From: an uncultured Myxococcales bacterium
GTDB lineage: Bacteria; Myxococcota_A; Polyangia; Polyangiales; Polyangiaceae
DNA: 44,750 nt
Reading direction: 5' to 3'
Assembly (NCBI GenBank): GCA_937872925.1
Contig: CALMUT010000076.1
Coordinates: 1 to 44,750 of the forward strand
A program made the translations under genes and the position numbers. Under the pieces are notes generated by a model, which saw only the letters and a list, made by a program, of their open reading frames with translations, was not told where the DNA came from and ran no database searches. Positions 25,337 through 33,049 of this stretch are shown here, one piece after another; the stretch's first letter is position 1; each line of letters begins with the position of its first letter.

Positions 25337-26470
25337 CTAGAGCCCGATGCTCTTGGCGATGATCTCGTTCATGATTTCGGTGGTGCCACCGCCAATGGGC
25401 AGCAGGCGCGCGTCGCGGCTCAGGCGTTCCACCCGCGTTTCGCGCATGAAGCCCATTCCGCCAAAGATCTGCACGGCCTCGTAGCAAACCTTCTGCGCCA
25501 CGTCGGCGGCGAAGTTCTTCGCCATGCTGACTTCCCCCACCAGGTACTCGCCGTCATGCACCACTCGCTTCGCGACGGAGTAGTTGAGCGCCGTGGCTGC
25601 CGTCACCAAGGTGGCCATGTGGGCCAGCTTGTGGCGTGTGACCTGAAATCCCGCCAGCGGGCGGCCAAAGGCCTGGCGTTCTTTGGAATACGCCAATGCG
25701 TCTTCGTAAGCGATTTGCGCGGTGCCGTGTCCATAGAACGCCAGGGCAAGTCGTTCGTTTTGGAAGTTTTGCATCAGCGTGGCGAAGCCCGAGCCTTCTT
25801 CGCCAAGCCGGTTTGCTTCGGGCACGCGCACTTCGTCGAAGGCCAGCTCAGCGGTGTCGCTGGCGCACCAGCCCGTTTTCTTGAGAGCTCGAGACACGGA
25901 AAACCCCGGCATGCCTTTTTCAACGACGAAGAACGTCGTGCCTTGGTGTTTGTCTTCGCTGGTACGTGCCAGCACCGTCACCGTGTCCGCGCGCACGCCA
26001 CTGGTGATGAACATCTTCGAGCCCGAGAGCACGTAGTCCTTGCCGTCGCGCACTGCTCGGGTGCGGATCCCCGCGACGTCGCTACCCGTGCCCGGCTCGG
26101 TGATGGCCAGGGCAGCGATCTTTTCGCCTCGTAGGACCGGCGGCACGAAACGCTTCTGCTGCTCGGGGCTGCCCATCTTCATGACGGGGGGCAGCGCAAT
26201 GCCAAGGCTACCGAGCCCCGCCACGATGCCACTCGAACCTCCGCGCAGCAGTTCTTCCACGCCGATCAGGCCGTAGAGGAAGTCGCCACCCCCGCCACCG
26301 AGCTCTTCGGGGAAGCCAACGCCCAAGATCCCGGCGGCGGCTGCCTCTTGGTACAGCTCCCGGGGAAACTCCTCGGCTTCTTCCCACGCCTGTACATGAG
26401 GCGCGATCTTTTCTTGAGCAAAGCGCCGGCAGGTCGAGCGGTACAGCTCGTAGGTTTCGTCGAGCTTCAT
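25337..26470 (-). CDS. Acyl-CoA dehydrogenase
   Basis: The 377-residue protein has the family blocks ALAITEPGTGSDVAG (120-134, FAD contact), KMFITSG, KTGWCASDTAELAFDEV, RQAFGRPLAGFQ and FGGMGFMRE...SRDAR. The usual catalytic Glu before GT is replaced by Gly361 (GGGTTEI), while Glu239 in NFQNERLALA occupies the alternative base position used by long-chain and isovaleryl-CoA dehydrogenases. The enzyme oxidises an acyl-CoA to its trans-2-enoyl-CoA with electron transfer to ETF. Start at 26470 (MKLDETYELY) fits the family length. Divergent from the TPR gene across 59 bp. Confidence 0.93.
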   Translation of the reverse strand: MKLDETYELYRSTCRRFAQEKIAPHVQAWEEAEEFPRELYQEAAAAGILGVGFPEELGGGGGDFLYGLIGVEELLRGGSSGIVAGLGSLGIALPPVMKMGSPEQQKRFVPPVLRGEKIAALAITEPGTGSDVAGIRTRAVRDGKDYVLSGSKMFITSGVRADTVTVLARTSEDKHQGTTFFVVEKGMPGFSVSRALKKTGWCASDTAELAFDEVRVPEANRLGEEGSGFATLMQNFQNERLALAFYGHGTAQIAYEDALAYSKERQAFGRPLAGFQVTRHKLAHMATLVTAATALNYSVAKRVVHDGEYLVGEVSMAKNFAADVAQKVCYEAVQIFGGMGFMRETRVERLSRDARLLPIGGGTTEIMNEIIAKSIGL

Positions 26471-26529
26471 CTTGGCGCTTCTACCACGCTGGTTGACCCA
26501 GCGCAGCGGGCTGGCCACGATGCTGGAAA

Positions 26530-27492
26530 ATGCGCTCGACGCCGCCGCCCGACACCAAACTGCGCTTCGCCGCGGCCATGCAGCTGCTCTGCGTGGTGTG
26601 TGTTGGGTGCGGGGGATCCGCGCCGCCGCCGCAGTCCGCCGCGGACCGCCGCAACGCCGCCGCCGCAGAAGCGTCCAAGTGCGTGCCAGACGATTCTGCC
26701 TTCGCAGAAGGCTCCGCGGCGCTTTCTCGGGGCGACGCCCAGGCGGCGCTGCAGCGTCTTGAGCGCGGGCTGAGCGCACTCGAAGCCTGTCGCCCTGTCG
26801 ACACGGTACGACTCGCTGCGACGCTCTACGCCCTTGGCCAGGCCCACACTGCACTACGACAACTCGACCGCGCCCAGGACCGCTTCGAGTCCGCGCTGAA
26901 GCTCAATCGCAAGCTCTACGGACCGGTACACGACTACACCATCGAGACCCAAGAGATGATCGGCGTGGTTGCGGACTATGCCGGTCACTATGGTGATGCC
27001 GAGCGCGCGTTTCGCAATGTGATCAGCGCGCTTTCCCGACGTTTCGAGGAAAACCATCCGGACATGCTGCGTGCCCGCACCAACCTGGCTATCAACTTGA
27101 AGTTGCAGAAGCGTTACGCGGAAGCTGAGCGTCTTCTTGACGCGGTGGTCCCCGAGCTACGACAAGTCAAGCTGCCCAATGGTCTCGGTCACGCCCTCAA
27201 TGCCCTTGGCACTATCTACCATCACCGCAACGACACCTCCCGGGCGCGGACCGCATTTGCCGAAAGCGTCGCTGCGCTCTCTCAGTCCTATGGCGCGGAG
27301 CACCCAGACGTCGCAACCACGCTCTTCAATCTCTGCGGCCTCGAGATCGACGAGAAACGCTACGACGCAGCGGAGGCCGTGTGCGCGCGCTCGCGAGCCA
27401 TTCGAGAGCGCGCCTACCCAGCCGACCACCCCCAGGTACAAAGCGTGGTGGCACGCCACGAAGAGGCGCGGCGCGCCATCACACCGCGCTAG
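26530..27492 (+). CDS. TPR-repeat lipoprotein
   Basis: The 320-residue protein has a lipobox-like CVGC (Cys27) after a hydrophobic stretch and a Pro/Ala-rich linker. Residues about 58-310 are tetratricopeptide repeats of the 'Kinesin light chain' subtype: GSAALSRGDAQAALQRLERG, LYALGQAHTALRQLDRAQDR, YAGHYGDAERAFRNVI, LKLQKRYAEAERLLDAV, LGTIYHHRNDTSRARTAF and LCGLEIDEKRYDAAEAVC. These helices form a protein-binding superhelix, presumably in the periplasm. Partner unknown. Start ATG 26530; an internal Met17 would leave too short a signal peptide. Confidence 0.85.
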   Translation: MRSTPPPDTKLRFAAAMQLLCVVCVGCGGSAPPPQSAADRRNAAAAEASKCVPDDSAFAEGSAALSRGDAQAALQRLERGLSALEACRPVDTVRLAATLYALGQAHTALRQLDRAQDRFESALKLNRKLYGPVHDYTIETQEMIGVVADYAGHYGDAERAFRNVISALSRRFEENHPDMLRARTNLAINLKLQKRYAEAERLLDAVVPELRQVKLPNGLGHALNALGTIYHHRNDTSRARTAFAESVAALSQSYGAEHPDVATTLFNLCGLEIDEKRYDAAEAVCARSRAIRERAYPADHPQVQSVVARHEEARRAITPR

Positions 27493-27637
27493 GTGCCGCT
27501 ATCGGACTTTGGCCCCCACGGGTTTCCGAACAAAACAGCGCGCCGTTGTAGTGCCCGCGGCCGAGCCGATTCGGATTACTATTCCCAGCGGGGCCGGATC
27601 GGATCGAAAGGTCCCCGCCGCCCAGAAAGTAGAATGG

Positions 27638-28639
27638 ATGCTTCGCTTCGCTGCTCTCGCGCTCTTATGTGGTCTTTTGGCTGCGTGCGGTGGTGACGAA
27701 GAACCCGACGCCCCCAAGTGGCAGCTGGTATTCCAAGATCTGCCCGGAGCCTTGATCAGCGTCTCTGGCACCAGCGAACGCGACGTGTGGGCGGTCGGCG
27801 GGGATCCCGGCGATGGCAGCGGCGCGTTTGCACTGCACTTTGATGGCAGTGCCTGGAAACAGATCTCTCCGGGGCAGCCCGTCGATCTGTGGTGGGTTCA
27901 CGCGATCCCCGGCGGTCCCGTCTTTATTGGCGGCTCTGCGGGTACGATCCTGAAATACGAAGGCGGCAAGTTCCAGCAGATGAGCACGCCGTCCAACGCC
28001 ACGGTATTCGGCATTTGGGGCACGTCGGCGACGGATCTGTGGGCGGTCGGCGGTCAACCCGCAGCAGCCGGCGCGGCCTTTGTCTGGCGCTACGACGGCA
28101 CGAACTGGGTGGACGCGCCGGGCCTACCCAGTATTCCCATTGCCAGCTATTTCAAAGTCTGGGGCCGCTCGGCGACGGACGTACGCATCGTCGGCATGGA
28201 CGGCGTGATCTTGCACTGGGACGGGACGACGTTCACTCAGCCAAAGTCGCCGACGACGCAGCGGCTACTCACGTTGCACACGGACGGAGACGGACCCTGG
28301 GTTGCCGTCGGCGGCCTTGCTCGCGCGGTCATCTTGGAAGACGCCGGGGACGGCTGGAAAGACGTCACGCCACCGGAGTCCGACCGCGCCATGATCGGTG
28401 TGCGCATGCAGGGGCAGACGGGTTACGCCGTGGGCAATACGGGCACCGTGCTGGCTCGTGGCAAGGCAGGCTGGGTCGAAGAGCGTCACGGTATCGACGT
28501 ATTTTCGGACTTCCATTCGGTGTTCATCGATCCAAAAGGCGGGGTGTGGGCGGCTGGGGGCGACATCGTCGCACTACCGCTGATCAACGGGATCTTGCTG
28601 CACAAAGGGGCCAAGGTGCCGTCGGGCAGCTACGAATGA
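27638..28639 (+). CDS. Lipoprotein with Ycf48/BNR-like propeller repeats
   Basis: The 333-residue protein starts MLRFAALALLCGLLAAC, with lipobox Cys17. The mature part repeats GTSERDVWAVGG, GTSATDLWAVGG, GRSATDVRIVGM and related blades with W-D-G-x-x-W, the BNR/Asp-box type propeller common in Myxococcota surface proteins. Role unknown, likely ligand binding or scaffold. The 145-bp leader before it shows no clear promoter. A response regulator gene begins 19 bp after its stop. Confidence 0.86.
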   Translation: MLRFAALALLCGLLAACGGDEEPDAPKWQLVFQDLPGALISVSGTSERDVWAVGGDPGDGSGAFALHFDGSAWKQISPGQPVDLWWVHAIPGGPVFIGGSAGTILKYEGGKFQQMSTPSNATVFGIWGTSATDLWAVGGQPAAAGAAFVWRYDGTNWVDAPGLPSIPIASYFKVWGRSATDVRIVGMDGVILHWDGTTFTQPKSPTTQRLLTLHTDGDGPWVAVGGLARAVILEDAGDGWKDVTPPESDRAMIGVRMQGQTGYAVGNTGTVLARGKAGWVEERHGIDVFSDFHSVFIDPKGGVWAAGGDIVALPLINGILLHKGAKVPSGSYE

Positions 28640-28658
28640 GGTAGGCTTCAGAAAGCAG

Positions 28659-29084
28659 ATGGTTGGTGAAACGAACAGTCCCAGCGCGACGGTGCTCGTG
28701 GTGGACGACGACGCAGGCGTGTTGCGCAGCCTGGAGCGCGCCCTTGGACGGCGCGGGCTCACGGTGCTGACGGCGGATTCGCCATTGGGCGTCACCGGTC
28801 TGGTGCGCAAACACCGCCCGGACGTGCTGGTGCTGGACATGAACATGCCCGCGATGAATGGTCAGCGCCTGGCGGAGCTGGTGGCCGCAAGCGCGGGCGC
28901 AGCTCCGACTCCGATCGTGTTCTATTCCGGCGTGACCGAAGAGGAGCTCTACACGGCAAGCCGCGCCGTACGCCATTCCACCTACGTGGGCAAAGACGAA
29001 GGCACCGAGGCGCTCTACGCCGCGATCGTGCGCATGCTCAAGCTCGACACGGCCCGCAGCGGGATGTTCAAGTTCGAAGTGTGA
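28659..29084 (+). CDS. Single-domain response regulator
   Basis: The 141-residue protein is a receiver domain only: acidic pocket VVDDD (16-18), phosphoacceptor Asp60 in VLDMNMPAMNG, switch Ser90 in FYSGVT, and Lys112 in YVGKDEG. There is no output domain, so it would signal by protein contact as CheY-like or Spo0F-like proteins do, with a kinase elsewhere. It could be cotranscribed with the propeller lipoprotein 19 bp upstream. Confidence 0.93.
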   Translation: MVGETNSPSATVLVVDDDAGVLRSLERALGRRGLTVLTADSPLGVTGLVRKHRPDVLVLDMNMPAMNGQRLAELVAASAGAAPTPIVFYSGVTEEELYTASRAVRHSTYVGKDEGTEALYAAIVRMLKLDTARSGMFKFEV

Positions 29085-29133
29085 CCGCGATAAGTGCGCT
29101 GGAGCGCGCGGCGTGGTGCCACCGGTGGCGCCC

Positions 29134-29637
29134 CTACTGGATCAGCATCGGGCACTGCGTGTTGTTGGGTGGACCGCAGTTGCCCTGCAAGCAAGTAGAC
29201 ACGCCTAGGAATGCTCCGAAACCGCTTTTACAGTCGATGCAGTTGGCCGCCATGCAGCCGATGGCCGACTGGCCGAGGCAGTTCTCTAGATAACATAAGA
29301 GCACAGGTGCGCACTCGGCGTCCGCGAGGCAAGCGTCGATTTGCGTGCAGCAATTCGTCTGCCCGCAGGCGTCACAGGTGGGGTCTCCGGTCGTCAGTCG
29401 TGGGTCCGTGCAGGTGGCATTCAAGAAGTCCCCGCGGCAGCGCGCTGGCGCCGCATCTACGGGCGCACCCGCACTTCCGCCCGCTCCCGCGCTACCACTG
29501 GTGCCGGCATCCTGCCCCGCACTGCCGCCGGCGTCCGCGCCACCGCTCCCTCCGCCGTCGAAGTCACTGCCGCCGCAGGCAGTGGCGACCAAAGCACCCG
29601 TTACCATCGTCATTAAGTAAGCACGCAAAGACCCCAT
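29134..29637 (-). CDS. Small Cys-rich lipoprotein
   Basis: The 167-residue protein has a lipobox (LVATAC, Cys21), a Gly/Ser/Asp/Ala linker (about 24-62) and a Cys-rich domain with pattern CTDPRLTTGDPTCDACGQTNCC, CLADAECAPVLLCYLENC and CMAANCIDC. Sixteen or so cysteines suggest a disulfide-held fold in the periplasm or on the surface. Relatives with this 'CxxCGxxNCC' start are frequent in Polyangia; function unknown. Start at ATG 29637; a further Met five residues upstream is possible. Confidence 0.82.
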   Translation of the reverse strand: MGSLRAYLMTMVTGALVATACGGSDFDGGGSGGADAGGSAGQDAGTSGSAGAGGSAGAPVDAAPARCRGDFLNATCTDPRLTTGDPTCDACGQTNCCTQIDACLADAECAPVLLCYLENCLGQSAIGCMAANCIDCKSGFGAFLGVSTCLQGNCGPPNNTQCPMLIQ

Positions 29638-29681
29638 CGCCCTAGCATTCACCTGTCAGGCGCAGCTTGCAAGTCGCTGGG

Positions 29682-30380
29682 TCACTCACGGGCAGCCGAA
29701 GCGGTATCGGCGAAGCGGTAGCCGCTGCCGCGAACCGTTTCGACACAGTCGCGCAGGGTGCCAAGCTTGTCGCGGAGCCGCTTGATGTGAGCATCCACGG
29801 TGCGGCTCGATGCTGTCGATTCGCCGCCCCAGACGCTGTCAAGGAGCGCTTCGCGAGATTGCACGCGTCCTCCGCGCTCCCAGAGCGCGACCAGCAATCG
29901 GAATTCGAGGGCCGTCAGTTGCACCTCCTGCGCGCCAACCCACGCGCGGTGTGCTTCCCGGTCGACCTTGAGGCGCCCCGCACGGAAGGTGCTTGCGGCG
30001 GTGGGAGCAGTCTCCGCGCGTCGTAGGAGGGCGCGCACGCGCAACATCAACTCGCGCATACTGAAGGGCTTCGTGACATAGTCGTCGGCGCCGAGTTCGA
30101 AGCCGACCACGCGGTCGATTTCTTCGTCACGTGCTGTCAGAAAAACGATCGGTACCCCGGAAAGCCTGGTATCTGATCGGATCTCACGGCAGATGTCTGT
30201 GCCGCGAATGTCCGGCAGAACGACGTCCAGCAACACGATGCTTGGCGTGTTTGCGCGTACCAGCCTCAGTCCGTCTTGCCCCGTGCGCGCTGAGTCCACC
30301 TGGTAGCCCTCTTGCTGGAGGTTGTAGGCAATCACCTCGCTTAGGTCGGCGTCGTCTTCGATCAGCAATGCGCGCGGCAT
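29682..30380 (-). CDS. OmpR/PhoB-family response regulator
   Basis: The 232-residue protein starts MPRALLIEDDADLSEVI, a full receiver domain (acidic Asp9/Asp10, phosphoacceptor Asp52 in VLLDVVLP, Thr82, Lys104 in YVTKPFS), then a winged-helix DNA-binding domain (about 130-232) with LTALEFRLLVALWERGGRVQSREALLDSVW in pieces and SRTVDAHIKRLRDKL, the PhoB recognition helix region. It should bind a direct-repeat site upstream of target genes when phosphorylated. No histidine kinase is adjacent. It is divergent from the tonB operon across 201 bp with a palindrome, so it may control that operon and itself. Confidence 0.93.
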   Translation of the reverse strand: MPRALLIEDDADLSEVIAYNLQQEGYQVDSARTGQDGLRLVRANTPSIVLLDVVLPDIRGTDICREIRSDTRLSGVPIVFLTARDEEIDRVVGFELGADDYVTKPFSMRELMLRVRALLRRAETAPTAASTFRAGRLKVDREAHRAWVGAQEVQLTALEFRLLVALWERGGRVQSREALLDSVWGGESTASSRTVDAHIKRLRDKLGTLRDCVETVRGSGYRFADTASAARE

Positions 30381-30502
30381 AGTGCAGCTGTCAGTAAATG
30401 CCGCATGTGGCTTGATGGTGACGGCTGCGTGACGAACAAGCAAAGCCGGCGGCGCAGAGGGTTGGGTAAGCAAAGAGGCCACGCCTTGGGCGCTGCCCCC
30501 AG

Positions 30503-30536
30503 GGAGAAACTCGTGACGTCACGGCCATTTTTCTCC
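30503..30536. promoter_or_regulatory. Dyad symmetry in the regulator-tonB intergenic region
   Basis: CGTGACGTCACG (30512-30523) is a 12-bp perfect palindrome. It is flanked by GGAGAAA (30503-30509) and TTTCTCC (30530-30536), an outer inverted repeat offset by about 2 bp. It sits 46-79 bp upstream of the tonB ATG and 123 bp from the regulator start, a good place for an operator or for a leader hairpin. Binding protein unknown. Confidence 0.5.
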
Positions 30537-30581
30537 GGCGTAATCTCGCTGTCACACAAGCAGGACAGATTCTCGGCGGCC

Positions 30582-31331
30582 ATGAAACTCGACGCCTGGA
30601 CCTCCGAAAACCCGGTCGATAGCGGCAGGCGAAAACGTCTGACTGTGGGTTACACCGTCGGCGCCGCGACCGTTGCCGTTGCACTGCTGTTCATCACCTA
30701 TTCGGCGCACGGGCAGGCCATCGAAGCCGATGACACGTTGGACGTGACGCTTTCCCAGCTGCCGGTAGAGAAACAGCCAGAACCGGAGCCCGAGCCAGAG
30801 CCGGAAAAGCCTCGCATCGTCAAGAAGGCGAAGCGGCACGTCGGAGCAAAGGTTGGTATGTCCACGCCGCAGGGGGTGCCCGACGACGTCCCGGCGGAAG
30901 CCGATCCCAACGGTAACCCGTACGCGGGGGATCTCGACGAGTTGTTCGACGGCGAAGGTGGAGTCGCCACCGCTGCAGCGGCGGCGCCCGCGGTTCAGCG
31001 TGGGATCAAGTCTGCGCCCAAGCCGACGGCGCCCGCCCCGGTTCTCATCTCTGAACGCGAGGCGTCGGTGGCGCCCACGCCTATCTCTCGGCGGCCTCCC
31101 GCGTATCCGGCTGAAGCCCGCGCAGAAGGCATCGAAGCCGTGGTGGTCGTGCGCTTTTTGGTTACCAAGACTGGCTCTGTGGAACGCGTGAGCATCTTGC
31201 GCGGACACGCACTGTTGGACGCGGCGGTGGGGGCAGCGGTGGAGCAATGGCGCTTTTCCCCCGGAGCTTTCCCGGGAAATCCCGTGGCCATGTGGCAGAC
31301 GGCCACGTTCCCCTTTCGGCTCAGATCCTGA
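30582..31331 (+). CDS. TonB-like energy transducer
   Basis: The 249-residue protein has an N-terminal membrane anchor (about 22-41), a Glu-Pro-rich periplasmic spacer (62-77, EKQPEPEPEPEPEKP) and a C-terminal TonB domain beginning PAYPAEARAEGIEAVVVVRFLVTKTG, ending FPFRLRS. It transmits proton-motive energy from ExbBD to outer-membrane receptors. The gene order tonB-exbB-exbD-exbD-receptor-lipoprotein shows what it serves. Start at ATG 30582 gives the short cytoplasmic tail expected. Confidence 0.92.
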   Translation: MKLDAWTSENPVDSGRRKRLTVGYTVGAATVAVALLFITYSAHGQAIEADDTLDVTLSQLPVEKQPEPEPEPEPEKPRIVKKAKRHVGAKVGMSTPQGVPDDVPAEADPNGNPYAGDLDELFDGEGGVATAAAAAPAVQRGIKSAPKPTAPAPVLISEREASVAPTPISRRPPAYPAEARAEGIEAVVVVRFLVTKTGSVERVSILRGHALLDAAVGAAVEQWRFSPGAFPGNPVAMWQTATFPFRLRS

Positions 31332-31405
31332 CCGGTCGGGTGGGGCCGCGAAGACACACCGAGACTCTCGCCGCGATGGCGCAAAGGAACTGGAGTACAG
31401 GCAAG

Positions 31406-32107
31406 ATGGCATTCGACCTACCGCACATTTGGGCAAGCATGGGAGCGCTCGGCAAGAGCGTCGCGCTGGTCCTGCTGATCATGGGCGTCGCTTGCGCAGG
31501 GGTGACCGTCGAGCGTCTTATCGCGTTGCGTAAGTCCGCCAAGGAGTCCCGTCGTTTCGCGGCCAAAGCTGGACCCTTGCTCGAAGTTTGGGACCTCACC
31601 GGCCTGATGCACGCATGTGAAGAACACAAGGCTTCGGCGCTCGCGAAGCTCTTCCTGCCGGTACTGCAGCGCTACACGGGGGCTCGTGCCGGACGGGTCA
31701 GCCCCGTAGAACTGGCGCGTGGCGAATCCGAACGCGTACTGGAGACGCTGTCCGCCGAGCTTCGGCGCGGCCTCTCGGTGCTGGCTTCTGTCGGTTCTGT
31801 CGCACCCTTCGTCGGGTTGTTGGGGACGGTCGTGGGCATCATCGGCGCGTTCCAGGGCATCGCCGCCACGGGTTCAGGTGGACTGGGCGCGGTTTCCGCG
31901 GGCATTGCCGAGGCGCTGATCGAAACGGCGTTTGGGCTGATGGTGGCCATCCCAGCGGTGCTCCTATTCAACTGGCTCACCGCAAAGATCAACGCCGTTG
32001 AACTGACGTTGGGTCGCAGCGCTGGTGAGCTACTGGACGAAATCGAGAACAACCATGGCCGGACGTCGCAAGAAGCCCCCGAAGAAGCTGTCCGAAAAGC
32101 AGCCTGA
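31406..32107 (+). CDS. MotA/TolQ/ExbB proton channel protein
   Basis: The 233-residue protein has three hydrophobic spans (about 15-35, 128-150 and 170-190) and the family signature LASVGSVAPFVGLLGTVVGI and EALIETAFGLMVAIPAVLL. ExbB forms the pentameric stator around ExbD in the inner membrane. The start ATG 31406 is preceded by GGAG about 10 bp upstream; an upstream ATG (31376) is possible. It overlaps the following exbD by 53 bp. Confidence 0.93.
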   Translation: MAFDLPHIWASMGALGKSVALVLLIMGVACAGVTVERLIALRKSAKESRRFAAKAGPLLEVWDLTGLMHACEEHKASALAKLFLPVLQRYTGARAGRVSPVELARGESERVLETLSAELRRGLSVLASVGSVAPFVGLLGTVVGIIGAFQGIAATGSGGLGAVSAGIAEALIETAFGLMVAIPAVLLFNWLTAKINAVELTLGRSAGELLDEIENNHGRTSQEAPEEAVRKAA

Positions 32108-32492
32108 ACCGGACATGAACGTCACGCCTCTGGTGGACGTCGTGCTCGTGCTGCTCATCATCTTCATGGTCGTAACGCCGGCTATTGCGCAGGGAGACAC
32201 GCTATCGCTGCCGGATGTGGTCAAAATCGACAAGAAGCCCAAAGACATGAACCCGCTAAAGCTGACGCTCCAAGCGGACGGCAAGATGTCATTGAACGAC
32301 GCGCGGGTCGATTCAGCGCAGCTAGCCGAGCGGCTTCAGAAGATCCACGCCCACGATCCCAATCGCACTCTGTTGATGAGCACGGACACGCGAGTGCCCT
32401 ATATCACCGTGCGCGAGACACTCGCGCTCTTGACTTCCACAGGCTTCAAGGGCGTGTCCTTGAAGGTCAACCACAAGAAGCCCAAGGAATGA
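32055..32492 (+). CDS. ExbD/TolR biopolymer transport protein (first copy)
   Basis: A 145-residue protein with a short cytoplasmic N-terminus, one membrane span with the essential acid in MNVTPLVDVVLVLLIIFMVV (Asp in VD), then a periplasmic domain with SLPDVVKIDKK. The Asp carries protons through the motor. It begins 53 bp inside exbB and stops 4 bp before the second exbD. Start ATG 32055; an in-frame ATG at 32025 lies deeper in exbB. Confidence 0.93.
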   Translation: MAGRRKKPPKKLSEKQPEPDMNVTPLVDVVLVLLIIFMVVTPAIAQGDTLSLPDVVKIDKKPKDMNPLKLTLQADGKMSLNDARVDSAQLAERLQKIHAHDPNRTLLMSTDTRVPYITVRETLALLTSTGFKGVSLKVNHKKPKE

Positions 32493-32496
32493 AGCC

Positions 32497-32934
32497 ATGG
32501 GCATGAACCTGTCATCCGGTGGCTCCAAGAAGCGACCCGTTCCGGTTATGAACGTAACGCCTCTGGTGGACATTGCTCTCGTGGTGCTGATCATCTTCAT
32601 GGTCATCGTGCCCATGATGGAGAAGAGCTTCTGGCTGAATCTTCCCAAGAAAGAGCAGGAAAAGAACAAGCCGCAGCAGCCCGATGAAAAGCCCGAGCCG
32701 CCGTTGGTGATGACCATCGACTCCAGTGGCACGATCCGGGTCAACAAGGCCGTGCTCAAGAAAGAGCAGTTCGGTGAGCGGATCCCTCGCATGCTCGCAG
32801 CGCAACCATTGCCGGTCATCTACTTCGACGCGGCCGACAACATTCCTTATGGCCAGGCGGTCGAAGTCATGGACTTGGCGAAGGCGTCCGGCGCGAAAGC
32901 TATCGCGATGCTGACGGAAAAAGTCGCCGACTGA
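32497..32934 (+). CDS. ExbD/TolR biopolymer transport protein (second copy)
   Basis: A 145-residue protein of the same architecture, with the membrane motif PVMNVTPLVDIALVVLIIF and a Lys/Gln-rich periplasmic stretch LPKKEQEKNKPQQPDEKPEP. Tandem exbD genes are known in Xanthomonas and other groups, where ExbD1 and ExbD2 can form mixed motors. The key Asp is kept in both copies. It is 115 bp upstream of the receptor gene. Confidence 0.93.
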   Translation: MGMNLSSGGSKKRPVPVMNVTPLVDIALVVLIIFMVIVPMMEKSFWLNLPKKEQEKNKPQQPDEKPEPPLVMTIDSSGTIRVNKAVLKKEQFGERIPRMLAAQPLPVIYFDAADNIPYGQAVEVMDLAKASGAKAIAMLTEKVAD

Positions 32935-33049
32935 CCGACTGACACGGCCGCATTCGTTCACCGCATCGTCACGGGAGTAGGGACGAACCGTCACATGGCT
33001 AGCCCACTCTTTCGCCGCGCTCACCTGGGCGCGCGTGAGAACTACGATT

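Noticed and set aside
30550..30572. CTGTCAC near the tonB start, considered as a Pho box
   Set aside because: Only one CTGTCA-like half-site is present; the required second half at 11-bp spacing (GCAGGAC) does not match.
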